NCBI GenBank assembly: GCA_024400195.1 | Contig: JAKSNC010000001.1 | Location: forward strand, 54,863 to 118,862 | From: Bacteroidales bacterium | GTDB taxonomy: Bacteria; Bacteroidota; Bacteroidia; Bacteroidales; F082 | Length of the DNA stretch: 64,000 bases | Direction: 5' to 3' | Shown here: positions 37,905 to 47,171 of the stretch, in pieces | How positions within the stretch are numbered: position 1 is the stretch's first letter | Layout of the letters: every line of letters starts with the position of its first letter | The notes under the pieces: model-generated | The model's database searches: none | What the model was told of the DNA's origin: nothing | What the model saw: the letters and a program-made list of their open reading frames with translations, nothing else | Program-made: the position numbers and the translations under genes

Positions 37905-39714
37905 AAACCTTCTTAAACGGTTCATATTTCTTTGCTCCGCCTTTGAATCCGGAATTTTTATAAAACTCCACAAAAGTCAGTCGCATAGGATGTACGAAGG
38001 CACTCAACGCCGACAAACCGATATTCATCGCATGGCCTAACACAAGTATCAATATCATCACAACGTGATGAAGCACAGGCACATCAGGGCTCATCCTTAT
38101 CGCCAAATCATTGAAAACCAATCCTAAAATCGAACCAGAAAGACCCAACGCGAAAAGTCTGATGTATGATAGGACGTCTCCGAGAAGCCCTGTCGCCATA
38201 TTGTAAGTGTCCCACAAACCGGAACCGATATTGACGAAAGGACTGTAAATTTTGCTCATCGGGCCGTTGAAGATGAATATCAGCAACGCGCCAACAATCA
38301 TACAGGCATAAAACGCCGTCCCGATTCCCATGGTAAGGTAGCTGATGATGCCTCCGAGAAGCACTACGACCCAACCTATCGTTGAGACAGCCGCCTGAAA
38401 ACCAAACAGTTTCGTCTGATTCACAATTTTAAGGCACATACCGAACAATATCTGTATCACGCCTATGATGAGCGAGACGTAGAACGCCGAATACCACCAT
38501 GCCGCGCCTTCGTTTCCAAACATAAACTGTTTCAGATAGTTGACGAACGGAATATCGACCTTCAGAAGTTCCATTCCGAAGAACGTTCCGCTAACCGTTC
38601 CCATAACCGTCGTGCCGAGACCAAGGAAGAAAGCGAGCCACAACAACGGGCGCATCTTATCTAACTTCCTCATTATCAACAAGACAGCCGTAAGCACAAC
38701 AAACAGAAGTCCGTATCCGGCATCGCCGAGGCAGAAGCCGAAGAACAACATATAAAAAGGTGCGAAAAACGGCGTCAAATCAAGTTCCCAATAAGTCGGG
38801 ATGGAATACATTTCGCCTATCACCTCGAACAGACGTGCGAAAGCGTTGTTTTTTAATTTAATCGGCGGATTATCAACATCTTTCTCTGGTTTCGACATCT
38901 CGAAATATACATCTTCCGAAGTGAGCCATTTCGAAACATCTTGTTCAATATCAGTCGGTACCCAGCCTTCGAGGAACATAAGTTTGTCGTCGGCGCATTT
39001 CGCTGCGGCATCTTCCACCTTGAAGAAATCCGTCTCTTCGCGAATCTGATTTCGATAATCGGCAAGTTTCTTCACCGAATCTTTGGCAACAGAATCAATC
39101 CACGCGTCAGCTTCCGCTATTTCGTTCTCGATTTCTGCTATTTTTTCCTGAATCTCGCCTCTTCCCTGCTTCGGAAAACTATATCTGTCGGCTTCGATGT
39201 CAACATCTTTGTCTTTCCTCGTCAACGTGACGAAGTATTTCAATCCGGCTAACTCATTAACTATGAAAGCATTAAAATCGGATTCCCACTTCTCGTCGTA
39301 TTTTTTAACCGGAGTTGTGAAGAAGCGCATATCGAAATCGTGTTTTTCGATATTCTGCATCATAGTTTCGGAGAAGTCGCCCCACGGCACGAATGCCGAC
39401 AAATCCTTTTCGAGCGTAGCAAGAAGTTGTTGTTTATCTTCGATAGTTTTAAGCGTGGCGGAAATCTTATCGAAAAGTTCCTTTCCATCAAGGTTAGTGG
39501 CCGAATCCTTGTCTGAAGGCTTGCGTTTTTCGAGCAGGTGCATCAAGGCATAGACGCGTTTCATCTCAACCATCTTCGCCTTTACGCCTTCATCTTGAAG
39601 CGTTTCCTTTCTCGCATGCACATGAACGATGCCTTTTTCTCTCATATTGAGCAGAAACTGCTTATAATCACGATGATAGATAAGCATCGTCAGCTTTGTC
39701 ATTGGAGTTATCAT
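37903..39714 (-). CDS. ntpI: V-type ATP synthase subunit I
   Basis: A 603-residue stator subunit. The N-terminal soluble half begins MITPMTKLTMLIYHRDYKQFLLNMREKGIVHV, and the C-terminal half has about seven helices with FFGFCLGDAGYGLLF and the ion-path segment YIRLFALGLSGSILGLVF, which carries the essential Arg. It overlaps ntpD by 4 bp. Its stop codon falls in the last unit of repeat array D. An AGGAGG sequence in the ntpD tail lies shortly before its ATG. Confidence 0.95.
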
Positions 39715-40310
39715 AGGTCAACCTCCTTTGTTTGCCGCGTTTTCACAATTTTTTGCGAGGCCTTGGTCAGCGTTTCTTCGTCCTCCATGAAGCGTTTGAT
39801 TTTCAATATCGCCTCTTGGAATCCCGGAATTTGGACTTTCTCATAAAGATTGACTTTCTGCGTCGTTTTCTTTCTCGCCTTGCTGAGAAGTTCCATTTTC
39901 CTCACGAAGAATTCCCTTTCGAGTGTCATATCAATCAGCGACTTCATATAGTCGATGCCGTCGAGTACCCACGAAGGTGTGTTAAAGACGCTGAACTGCT
40001 TTATGCTGTAGGACGCGCCGAGAAAGACGGGCGTATCGACACCGGCTATTTTCTTCGCTTCGAACTTCACATCGTCGATGACGAGGACGTCGGGGTTGAA
40101 CTCGCCCCACAGCCTGATTATGTCGCTCGACTTGTTCATCGCGTCTTCGAGTTTCGCATCAAGTTCCGCAACTTTTTCTTTGGAACGCCTTACTTCTAAG
40201 CGGAGGGCGGATTCCTTGCTTTTTATCGTAGGAAGTGCCTTCTCCCTTATCTTCAGTTGTTTTTCAAGTTGCTGAAGCGCGGTTTTATTATATTGAAATT
40301 TTATTGCCAT
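39711..40310 (-). CDS. ntpD: V-type ATP synthase subunit D
   Basis: A 199-residue coiled-coil central-stalk subunit. It begins FQYNKTALQQLEKQLKIREKALPTIKSKESALRLEV and ends with a second long helix, the two-helix pattern of D subunits. It lies between ntpB (23 bp upstream) and ntpI (4-bp overlap). Confidence 0.93.
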   Translation of the reverse strand: MAIKFQYNKTALQQLEKQLKIREKALPTIKSKESALRLEVRRSKEKVAELDAKLEDAMNKSSDIIRLWGEFNPDVLVIDDVKFEAKKIAGVDTPVFLGASYSIKQFSVFNTPSWVLDGIDYMKSLIDMTLEREFFVRKMELLSKARKKTTQKVNLYEKVQIPGFQEAILKIKRFMEDEETLTKASQKIVKTRQTKEVDL

Positions 40311-40333
40311 AAGTCAAAAAAAATCTTTTCAAC

Positions 40334-41647
40334 TTAATCTTTACTGCCTTTCCAGAATTTGTCGGAAATCGCTTTCTTGATTGCCACTTCGGAAGGGCTG
40401 AAATACTTGGCAAACAGCGTCCAAGCCTTGTCGAGCATTTCATCAGTCTTCAAGTCAACGTCGATGGCGAGAAGGTCATTCGAATAATCTTTTGCGAATG
40501 AAAGCACGCGGCGGTCGTAATCGGTCAGGTCGAAGCCGTTTTCCTGTTTCGTGCGGGCGTTGGCGGCATCAGCATACAGACGTATTGCGGCGTTCATCAC
40601 CTGAGGATGGTCTTCGCGCGTCTTCTTTCCGATGACAAGCTGTTTCAGACGCGAAAGACTCCTGAACGGGTCAACGATGACCTTGCCGACTTCCGTATCT
40701 TTGCGCAAAAACAATTGACCCTCAGTGATATAGCCAGTGTTATCAGGAATTGCGTGCGTGATGTCTCCGCCCGACAGCGTCGTGACTGCGATAATCGTTA
40801 TCGAACCTCCGTTGGGGAACTGTACGGCTTTTTCGTAAATCTTCGCCAAGTCGGAATAAAGCGAGCCGGGCATCGAGTCTTTCGACGGAATCTGATCCAT
40901 ACGGTTGGAAACGATGCTCAGCGCGTCGGCATAAAGCGTCATATCCGTCAGAAGGACAAGCACTTTCTCATTTTTATCGACAGCGAAATATTCTGCGGCT
41001 GTCAGAGCCATATCAGGAACGAGAAGTCTCTCGACAGGAGGACGTTCGGTCGTGTTCACAAACGACACGATATGGTCGAGGATGCCGGCGTTTTCAAAAA
41101 GATTCTTGAAATAAAGATAGTCGTCGTTGGTAAGTCCCATTCCGCCGAGGATGATGCGGTCCGTCTTCGCCTTCATCGCGACGTTAGCCATGACTTGGTT
41201 GTACGGCTGGTCGGGGTCGGCAAAAAACGGAATTTTCTGTCCGGAGACGAGGGTGTTGTTAAGGTCGATACCCGCTATTCCCGTGGCGATGAGTTCCGAA
41301 GGCTGTTTACGGCGCACCGGATTGACAGACGGGCCGCCGATTTCGCGTTCTTCGCCGTCGATTTCCGGGCCGCCGTCAATAGGTTTGCCGAAAGCGTCAA
41401 AGAAACGCCCGCAGAGTTCGTCACCGACTTTCAATGTCGGGGCCTTTCCCAAGAAAGTCACTTCGGCGTTTGTCGGAATGCCTTCCGTGCCTGAAAAGAC
41501 CTGAAGTGTGACCTCGTCGCCCCAAATCTTAACGACCTGTGCGAGACGACCGCCTATGAAAGCCAACTCGTCGAAACCGACTCCGGTAGCCTTCAGGCTG
41601 CACGTGGCTTTTGTTATCTGGCTGATTTTTGTATATACCTTATTCAT
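40334..41647 (-). CDS. ntpB: V-type ATP synthase subunit B (non-catalytic)
   Basis: A 437-residue nucleotide-binding but non-catalytic headpiece subunit. Typical sequences are the ISQITKATCSLKATGVGFDELAFI start, GRFFDAFGKPIDGGPEI, PVRRKQPSELIATGIAGID and LTDMTLYADALSIVSNRMDQIPSKDSMPGSLYSDLAKIYE. A Walker A loop is absent, as expected for B. The ATG at 41647 is used; a TTG two codons upstream is also open. It is 18 bp downstream of ntpA. Confidence 0.95.
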   Translation of the reverse strand: MNKVYTKISQITKATCSLKATGVGFDELAFIGGRLAQVVKIWGDEVTLQVFSGTEGIPTNAEVTFLGKAPTLKVGDELCGRFFDAFGKPIDGGPEIDGEEREIGGPSVNPVRRKQPSELIATGIAGIDLNNTLVSGQKIPFFADPDQPYNQVMANVAMKAKTDRIILGGMGLTNDDYLYFKNLFENAGILDHIVSFVNTTERPPVERLLVPDMALTAAEYFAVDKNEKVLVLLTDMTLYADALSIVSNRMDQIPSKDSMPGSLYSDLAKIYEKAVQFPNGGSITIIAVTTLSGGDITHAIPDNTGYITEGQLFLRKDTEVGKVIVDPFRSLSRLKQLVIGKKTREDHPQVMNAAIRLYADAANARTKQENGFDLTDYDRRVLSFAKDYSNDLLAIDVDLKTDEMLDKAWTLFAKYFSPSEVAIKKAISDKFWKGSKD

Positions 41648-41665
41648 TGTCAATATCTTAAATAA

Positions 41666-43435
41666 TCACTTTTTATCTTCCGTCACTTGTGAGACGAGTT
41701 CGAGAGCTTCTTTTTCAAAACCGAAGAACTGCTCCGACTTAAATTCCGAATAGTTCATCTGTCGAAAAACGTTAATCAGGTTTTTGAAGAAAGGAGCCAC
41801 ATCTTCGTAACTGCCGAAGTTGAAATCGGCACGAGTGACGTCAATAATCTTCTCAAGCATATATCTCTGTCTCTCCATTGATGTTGACGCATCAATTTTG
41901 TCGAAAGCATCTTGTTGGAGAATAGTAAAGTCTATCAGTTCCGACTTCCACAAAACAATATGATAATCAATCGGGACGCTATCATCGCCGAGGATATTGA
42001 TTTGTTCCTGCATTTCCTTTCCCCTGACGAGCATATTTCTCGCTTCGTTCACGAGATCGACCCAGCCTTCGCGGATATTTTTCTTTGAAAACTCCACAAA
42101 CTCAGGATATTCGAGGTATTTTGAATAAGATTCGAGTGAGTCGATGGCGGGATAACGTTTCGAGTCGGCGCGGTTTTGTGAGAGGGCGTAGAAGCAGCGG
42201 GCTGCCTTTTTAGTTGATTCTGTGACAGGTTCCTTGAGGTTTCCGCCGGCCGGCGACACTGTTCCGATAAAGGTGATGGAGCCCGTTTTCCCGTTGTTCA
42301 GCTTCACGATGCCGGCTCTCGCGTAGAACCCGGCGATGACAGCCGACAAGTCCATCGGGAAGGCGTCTTGTCCCGGAAGTTCCTCAAGTCTGTTCGACAT
42401 CTCGCGGAGAGCCTGTGCCCAACGTGATGTCGAATCGGCGAGGAGAAACACTTTCAGTCCCATCGCGCGGTAGTACTCGCCTATCGTCATCGCGGTATAG
42501 ACCGAAGCCTCGCGTGCGGCAACGGGCATGTTCGACGTGTTTGCTATGATGGTCGTGCGTTCATAGAGTGAACGTCCGGTACGTGGGTCAACGAGGTGCG
42601 GGAACTCCGAGAAAATCTCCACCACTTCGTTGGCACGTTCGCCGCACGCCGCCATGATGATGACATCGGCTTCGGCATATTTTGCCAATGAGTGTTGAAG
42701 GACGGTTTTTCCTGTTCCGAAAGGGCCCGGAATAAATCCGGTTCCGCCTTCCAATATCGGGTTCATCGTGTCGATGACTCTGATGCCCGTCTCAAGCTGG
42801 CGATACGGACGCGGTTTGTCCTTATAAGCCCTGACCGCCACTTTCACAGGCCAGTGTTGCACCATCGTTACATTGTGCGACACGCCTTTTGCGTCGCGAA
42901 GCACCGCGATAGTGTCCAAAATAGTATATTCGCCTTCAGGCACAATACTTTCGACGGAATATCTGCCTTCAAACTTAAAAGGCACCATTATCTTATGGTC
43001 GAGCCAGTTTTCCTTCACGTTGCCGAGCCAGTCGCCGGCCTCGACTTCGTCGCCGACTTTCGCCAACGGCGTGAAAGCCCATTTCTTGTCGTCTTCAAGC
43101 GCGTTGGTATAGCAGCCGCGTTTCAGGAAGACGCCGTCCATCTTGTCGAGGTCGTTCTGCAGTCCGTCGAAATTCTTCGACAGCAGTCCGGGTCCGAGTT
43201 TCACTTCTAACATGTGACCGTCAAACTCGACGACGGTACCGGGTTTCAGCCCCCTGGTGCTTTCAAAAACCTGCACGTATGCCGTCTCGCCGATGACTTT
43301 GATGACTTCCGCCATCAGTCTTTCGCTGCCGAGACAGATGTAGCATATCTCGTTTTGAAACACCGGGCCTTCAATCTTGACGAGAACCAGGTTCGAGATG
43401 ATGCTGATTACCTTTCCTTTAGTCTTTTCGTTCAT
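41666..43435 (-). CDS. ntpA: V-type ATP synthase subunit A (catalytic)
   Basis: A 589-residue catalytic subunit that hydrolyses or makes ATP. The Walker A GPFGTGKTVLQHSLAK, the ACGERANEVVE motif with the catalytic Glu, and LLADSTSRWAQALREMSNRLEELPGQDAFP are intact, and the family-specific non-homologous insert (about residues 110-190) is present. It lies 24 bp downstream of the DUF2764 gene. Confidence 0.96.
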   Translation of the reverse strand: MNEKTKGKVISIISNLVLVKIEGPVFQNEICYICLGSERLMAEVIKVIGETAYVQVFESTRGLKPGTVVEFDGHMLEVKLGPGLLSKNFDGLQNDLDKMDGVFLKRGCYTNALEDDKKWAFTPLAKVGDEVEAGDWLGNVKENWLDHKIMVPFKFEGRYSVESIVPEGEYTILDTIAVLRDAKGVSHNVTMVQHWPVKVAVRAYKDKPRPYRQLETGIRVIDTMNPILEGGTGFIPGPFGTGKTVLQHSLAKYAEADVIIMAACGERANEVVEIFSEFPHLVDPRTGRSLYERTTIIANTSNMPVAAREASVYTAMTIGEYYRAMGLKVFLLADSTSRWAQALREMSNRLEELPGQDAFPMDLSAVIAGFYARAGIVKLNNGKTGSITFIGTVSPAGGNLKEPVTESTKKAARCFYALSQNRADSKRYPAIDSLESYSKYLEYPEFVEFSKKNIREGWVDLVNEARNMLVRGKEMQEQINILGDDSVPIDYHIVLWKSELIDFTILQQDAFDKIDASTSMERQRYMLEKIIDVTRADFNFGSYEDVAPFFKNLINVFRQMNYSEFKSEQFFGFEKEALELVSQVTEDKK

Positions 43436-43459
43436 TTATCTGTTTTTTACAGGTTACTT

Positions 43460-44299
43460 TTACAAATTAAATTCTTTGGAGAATTTGAAGTCGTTCTTCA
43501 ATCTCACGACCAACGATTCGAAAACGCGGCGTCCCTCATCAGAACTGAGTTTGCTCCAGCGTTCGACGATCATCAGTTTAAGCATGAATGCGATGACGTT
43601 TTCGAGTGAGAAATAGCGGTGAGTCGTTTCTTTGTCAAGAAAATTCCAATAAAGCATATCGATTGCGTATTCTCTTTCGGCGAGGTTGTCCTTTTCGAAC
43701 AGCGAAATCACGTCAGCAACGTATGGGAAATCGTCGCCGAGTTCGAAGTCACGCGCTTTCGATGTCTTAAGCATTTCCGTGAAACGTCCGTCGCCGATCA
43801 CTTCCTTTTCGATGTCAAGATGATGTTTACGGCAGTTCAGCGCGGTAAGAAGGTTTTTGACGTTCATCGAGAACTCGACATATCTGCGAACCATTGAATT
43901 TCTGCACGAAAGCATGTATTTCCAATAAGCTTCGCTGAGGTCTGTCTCCGGAAGTCTGTTTGACGATTCGCGTTCTTCGTCGCGGGAGTCGAGGATGTAT
44001 TTAATAAGGTATGCGGGCAGTGAGACGGGTTCGGCAAGTTCATCACGAAGACGCTCAATATCGAAGACTGTCTGCAGCGACGCATCAGGTTCATTTCCGT
44101 TCAAAATCCTGAGTATCTGAGTATTATCATTAGGAAGGAAGAACAAATTGATGATATTCATCTCGTCTTCGGTGAGATAATCGCAGAGATAAGTCCTATA
44201 GTCACCGACGCTCAACGTCAGTTTTTTGTCATCCGGACTAATCTCAGGCAGTCCGGCAAGCAGGCAATAATAATTTCCGCCGACAATATTCATCGTCAT
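43460..44299 (-). CDS. DUF2764 protein of the V-ATPase operon
   Basis: A 279-residue protein beginning MNIVGGNYYCLLAGLPEISPDDKKL, characteristic of the DUF2764 family found in Bacteroidota V-ATPase operons between E and A. Its position matches where archaeal operons carry subunit C, and a C-like role is an inference. It overlaps ntpE by one base (TGATG), so translation is coupled. Confidence 0.88.
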   Translation of the reverse strand: MTMNIVGGNYYCLLAGLPEISPDDKKLTLSVGDYRTYLCDYLTEDEMNIINLFFLPNDNTQILRILNGNEPDASLQTVFDIERLRDELAEPVSLPAYLIKYILDSRDEERESSNRLPETDLSEAYWKYMLSCRNSMVRRYVEFSMNVKNLLTALNCRKHHLDIEKEVIGDGRFTEMLKTSKARDFELGDDFPYVADVISLFEKDNLAEREYAIDMLYWNFLDKETTHRYFSLENVIAFMLKLMIVERWSKLSSDEGRRVFESLVVRLKNDFKFSKEFNL

Positions 44300-44913
44300 C
44301 AGTTTTGCTCAAACAGGAGTTTTTTCGAGTATTCTCTGACGTACTCTGAGAAGAAGCGTTGGAAAGCCTCTTCTGTAAACTCTATCTTATACGAATTATC
44401 TTTCGGTGAGATTACGAAGCCGTTTTCGACATCTTTATCGGCCTTAACAGCGAGATTATCAAGCAGTTTTCTATCTTTGGCGGCTATATATGCTTCAAAA
44501 TCGGCCTTATCTTTATCATTGAGGAGCACATTAATGCCGTTGTCGCCGTCGAGGTTCCATTTTGACAGCACTGTCATCATCATCTGTTTGACGAAATCCT
44601 TGTCGTTGAAAGCTGTCGCGGTCATCTCGCCCGTCACGGAAGCCGTTATCAGGTTCGTTATCGTCTGTTTGAGAGATGTGATGCTCTGTCTGACGCTCAT
44701 TGCCATCTCTGCCGAACTTTGTTTGCGAAGTTTGTCGATTTCATCGGCGGTCTTGGCTGATATTTCGGCGGCCTCGTGGTTAGCTTGATCGACAATCGCG
44801 GCTGCTTTCTTTTTCGCTTCGGCGATGATGTTTTCCGACTCTTTCTCGGCTTTTTCTATACCCTCTTCGAAAATTTTCTTCGTAAGAATGTCTAACTTGT
44901 TATTGTTCTCCAT
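44299..44913 (-). CDS. ntpE: V-type ATP synthase subunit E
   Basis: A 204-residue peripheral-stalk subunit. The N-terminal long charged helix (FEEGIEKAEKESENIIAEAKKKAAAIVDQANHEA) and the compact C-terminal domain fit subunit E. The start is ATG 44913 (MENNNKLDILTKK); the frame is open 21 codons further but crosses the TAACTTTG promoter. It is the first gene of the operon E-DUF2764-A-B-D-I-K. Confidence 0.92.
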   Translation of the reverse strand: MENNNKLDILTKKIFEEGIEKAEKESENIIAEAKKKAAAIVDQANHEAAEISAKTADEIDKLRKQSSAEMAMSVRQSITSLKQTITNLITASVTGEMTATAFNDKDFVKQMMMTVLSKWNLDGDNGINVLLNDKDKADFEAYIAAKDRKLLDNLAVKADKDVENGFVISPKDNSYKIEFTEEAFQRFFSEYVREYSKKLLFEQN

Positions 44914-44946
44914 TTTTATTGGGATTTTTCTGTTTTTTTCCAAACA

Positions 44947-44954
44947 CAAAGTTA
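44947..44954 (-). promoter_or_regulatory. -7 promoter element TAACTTTG for the V-ATPase operon
   Basis: TAACTTTG on the minus strand, 34 bp before the ntpE ATG. Confidence 0.7.
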
Positions 44955-45028
44955 GAAAAAACACTTCAAAAGTCAAAAAAATTTCAACCTAAAAACCGAA
45001 AACAATACTGAAGCACGGTAAATGCAGG

Positions 45029-45087
45029 TTTTATAAATTCCGTGATTTGTAAAAGTCTTAAAAATCACTGCAAAGCGATTTATAAAA
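45029..45087. repeat. nested inverted repeat between tRNA-Gly and the V-ATPase operon
   Basis: Outer arms TTTTATAAA (45029-45037) and TTTATAAAA (45079-45087) enclose inner arms GTGATTT (45042-45048) and AAATCAC (45062-45068). It could be a terminator for the tRNA, an operator or an RNA structure; nothing decides between these. Confidence 0.55.
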
Positions 45088-45118
45088 TTCACCTAAATTC
45101 AGACTTTTGGGAGGGAAG

Positions 45119-45191
45119 AGCGGATAACGGGGCTCGAACCCGCGACCTAAAGCTTGGGAAGCTTTCGCTCTGCCAACTGAGCTACATCCGC
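45119..45191 (-). tRNA. tRNA-Gly (CCC anticodon)
   Basis: Acceptor GCGGATG pairs with TATCCGC (one G-U), the anticodon stem AAAGC/GCTTT encloses TTCCCAA with anticodon CCC, and the T loop is canonical. CCA is not encoded. It is a stand-alone tRNA with its own promoter. Confidence 0.95.
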
Positions 45192-45199
45192 ATACGGTG

Positions 45200-45207
45200 C
45201 AAAGATA
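45200..45207 (-). promoter_or_regulatory. -7 promoter element TATCTTTG for tRNA-Gly
   Basis: TATCTTTG on the minus strand, eight bases ahead of the tRNA 5' end, so transcription would begin almost at the mature end. Confidence 0.7.
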
Positions 45208-45253
45208 CGTTATTTTTGTGAGAAAAATATAATAAAGATTGGATTTTTTAAAT

Positions 45254-45261
45254 TATCTTTG
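45254..45261 (+). promoter_or_regulatory. -7 promoter element TATCTTTG for the 45293 operon
   Basis: TATCTTTG, 31 bp before the ATG of the LOG-family gene, divergent from the tRNA-Gly promoter. Confidence 0.7.
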
Positions 45262-45292
45262 TCTTTTCATTTTTCAAAAAAATCAGTTTTCT

Positions 45293-46003
45293 ATGGAAAT
45301 AAAGGACGAAGAAAAAATCAGGGAAGCTTTTGAAGAAAAGACGTGGAACGAAGTAATGACGCACGATTCGTGGTCGGTCTTCAAAATAATGTCGGAATTT
45401 GTACACGGTTACGAGACTTTGTCGAACATCGGGCCGTGCGTGTCGATTTTCGGCTCGGCGCGTCTCAAACCTGAGAACAAATACTACAAAGAGGCCGAGC
45501 ACCTCGCGTATATGCTTGTAAAAGAAGGTTTTGGAATAATAACCGGCGGTGGTCCGGGCATAATGGAGGCCGGCAACAAAGGTGCGCATTACGGCAACGG
45601 CAAAAGCGTAGGACTCAACATCAAACTGCCGCACGAGCAACACGCGAACCCATTCATCGATGCCGACAAAGCAATAAACTTCGACTATTTCTACATCCGT
45701 AAGACGATGTTCCTGCGTTATTCACAAGGGTTCGTCGTTTTTCCAGGCGGGTTCGGAACCTTAGACGAGATGTCGGAAGCCCTAACACTTATTCAGACCA
45801 ACAAACTCGTCAGATTCCCAATCGTCCTTGTGGGTCACGAGTTCTGGGATAAACTTGTTGACTGGTTCAAGGAAACACTTCTCGCAAACGGACTCATCGC
45901 TGAAGAAGACCTCAACATTTTCCACATCGTTGACACAGCCGAGGATGCCGCGAAAATCATCTGCGACTTCTACAAACAATTTGTACTAAAGCCCAACTTC
46001 TAA
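45293..46003 (+). CDS. LOG-family protein, long form
   Basis: A 236-residue LOG/TIGR00730-type protein. PGGFGTLDEMSEALTLIQT is the family signature and FGSARLKPENKYYKEAEHLAY plus GGGPGIMEAGNKGAHYG mark the nucleotide-binding part. It carries an extra N-terminal helical segment relative to the paralogue at 9296 and is not a recent copy of it. The start ATG 45293 is downstream of the promoter. It is followed by the sigma-54 activator at 10 bp. Confidence 0.92.
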   Translation: MEIKDEEKIREAFEEKTWNEVMTHDSWSVFKIMSEFVHGYETLSNIGPCVSIFGSARLKPENKYYKEAEHLAYMLVKEGFGIITGGGPGIMEAGNKGAHYGNGKSVGLNIKLPHEQHANPFIDADKAINFDYFYIRKTMFLRYSQGFVVFPGGFGTLDEMSEALTLIQTNKLVRFPIVLVGHEFWDKLVDWFKETLLANGLIAEEDLNIFHIVDTAEDAAKIICDFYKQFVLKPNF

Positions 46004-46013
46004 ATAATTCCCC

Positions 46014-47168
46014 ATGAGCAAGGTTCTGATTATTGACGACGAGAAGGACATTCGCGACGTATTGTGCGAATCGGTAGCGGTAGGAGGACACGAGCCCACC
46101 GCTGTCGAATCGGCATTTGAGGCCTTGCAGCTTCTTAAAAACGATACTTTCGACATCATCTTCAGCGATATAAAAATGAAGAAGATGGACGGCATCGAGT
46201 TTCTCGAGAAAGCCAAGACGATGACCGATGCACCTATCATACTGATAACGGGACACGGCGACGTCGAGACCGCTGTCGATGCGATGAAAAAAGGAGCGTT
46301 CGACTTTTTCGTGAAGCCTCTCGACCTCAGCAGAATCCTCATAACGATACGTAACGCCGCAGAACGTTCCAAACTCGTTTCAGAGACGAAGATTCTCAGA
46401 AAGAAAATCAGCAAAAAATACGAGATAACGGGCAGTTCGCCGAAAATCAAGGAAATTTTGGATATGATCGACAAGGTTGCGAAAACGAAATCCAGAGTAC
46501 TCATCTTGGGCGAAAACGGCACCGGCAAGGAACTCGTCGCGAGACGCATTCACGAACTCAGCAACCGTGCCGACGGCCCGTTCATCGAAGTCAACTGCGC
46601 AGCCATCCCATCAGAACTTATTGAAAGTCAATTATTCGGACATAAGAAAGGAGCTTTCACCGGAGCCGTAAACGACCAGATAGGAGCTTTCGAAGCCGCC
46701 GACGGAGGAACAATATTCCTCGACGAAATCGGCGATATGAGCCCAGCCGCACAAGCAAAAGTCCTTCGCGTCCTTCAGGAAAGCAAGATAATGCGCGTCG
46801 GCGAAGCCAAAGAGACAAGCATCGACGTGAGAGTAATCGCGGCAACGAACAAAAACCTCAAAGACGAGATAAGCAAAGGTTTTTTCCGCGAAGACCTCTT
46901 CCACAGGATAAGCACTTTCCCAATGCATATACCGCCGCTGCGTGAAAGAGCCGACGACATTCCGGAACTGATAAAAATATTCGTCGTCAATGCAGCAAAC
47001 GACATGGGCAAACCCATCCCCGTATTCACCGAAGACGCCGTCAACGAACTGAAGATTCAGCCTTGGACGGGAAACGTCAGGGAACTTCAAAACATTGTCG
47101 AAAGGCTCGTCATTATATGCGGACAGACGATAACCTCAGAAGACGTCAGAAAACATATCAATAAATAG
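46014..47168 (+). CDS. NtrC-family sigma-54 response regulator lacking a DNA-binding domain
   Basis: A 384-residue protein with a receiver domain (phospho-acceptor D52 in FSDIKMKKMDG, K101 in FFVKPLD) and a sigma-54 AAA+ domain with Walker A GENGTGKE (166-173), the intact sigma-54 contact loop GAFTGA (213-218) and Walker B TIFLDEIGD (233-241). The protein stops about 20 residues after the AAA+ domain (LVIICGQTITSEDVRKHINK), so the usual Fis-type helix-turn-helix is missing. The next gene starts three bases after the stop, so this is not a simple frameshift. It may act from solution or with a partner. No cognate histidine kinase is adjacent. Confidence 0.92.
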   Translation: MSKVLIIDDEKDIRDVLCESVAVGGHEPTAVESAFEALQLLKNDTFDIIFSDIKMKKMDGIEFLEKAKTMTDAPIILITGHGDVETAVDAMKKGAFDFFVKPLDLSRILITIRNAAERSKLVSETKILRKKISKKYEITGSSPKIKEILDMIDKVAKTKSRVLILGENGTGKELVARRIHELSNRADGPFIEVNCAAIPSELIESQLFGHKKGAFTGAVNDQIGAFEAADGGTIFLDEIGDMSPAAQAKVLRVLQESKIMRVGEAKETSIDVRVIAATNKNLKDEISKGFFREDLFHRISTFPMHIPPLRERADDIPELIKIFVVNAANDMGKPIPVFTEDAVNELKIQPWTGNVRELQNIVERLVIICGQTITSEDVRKHINK

Positions 47169-47171
47169 AAA

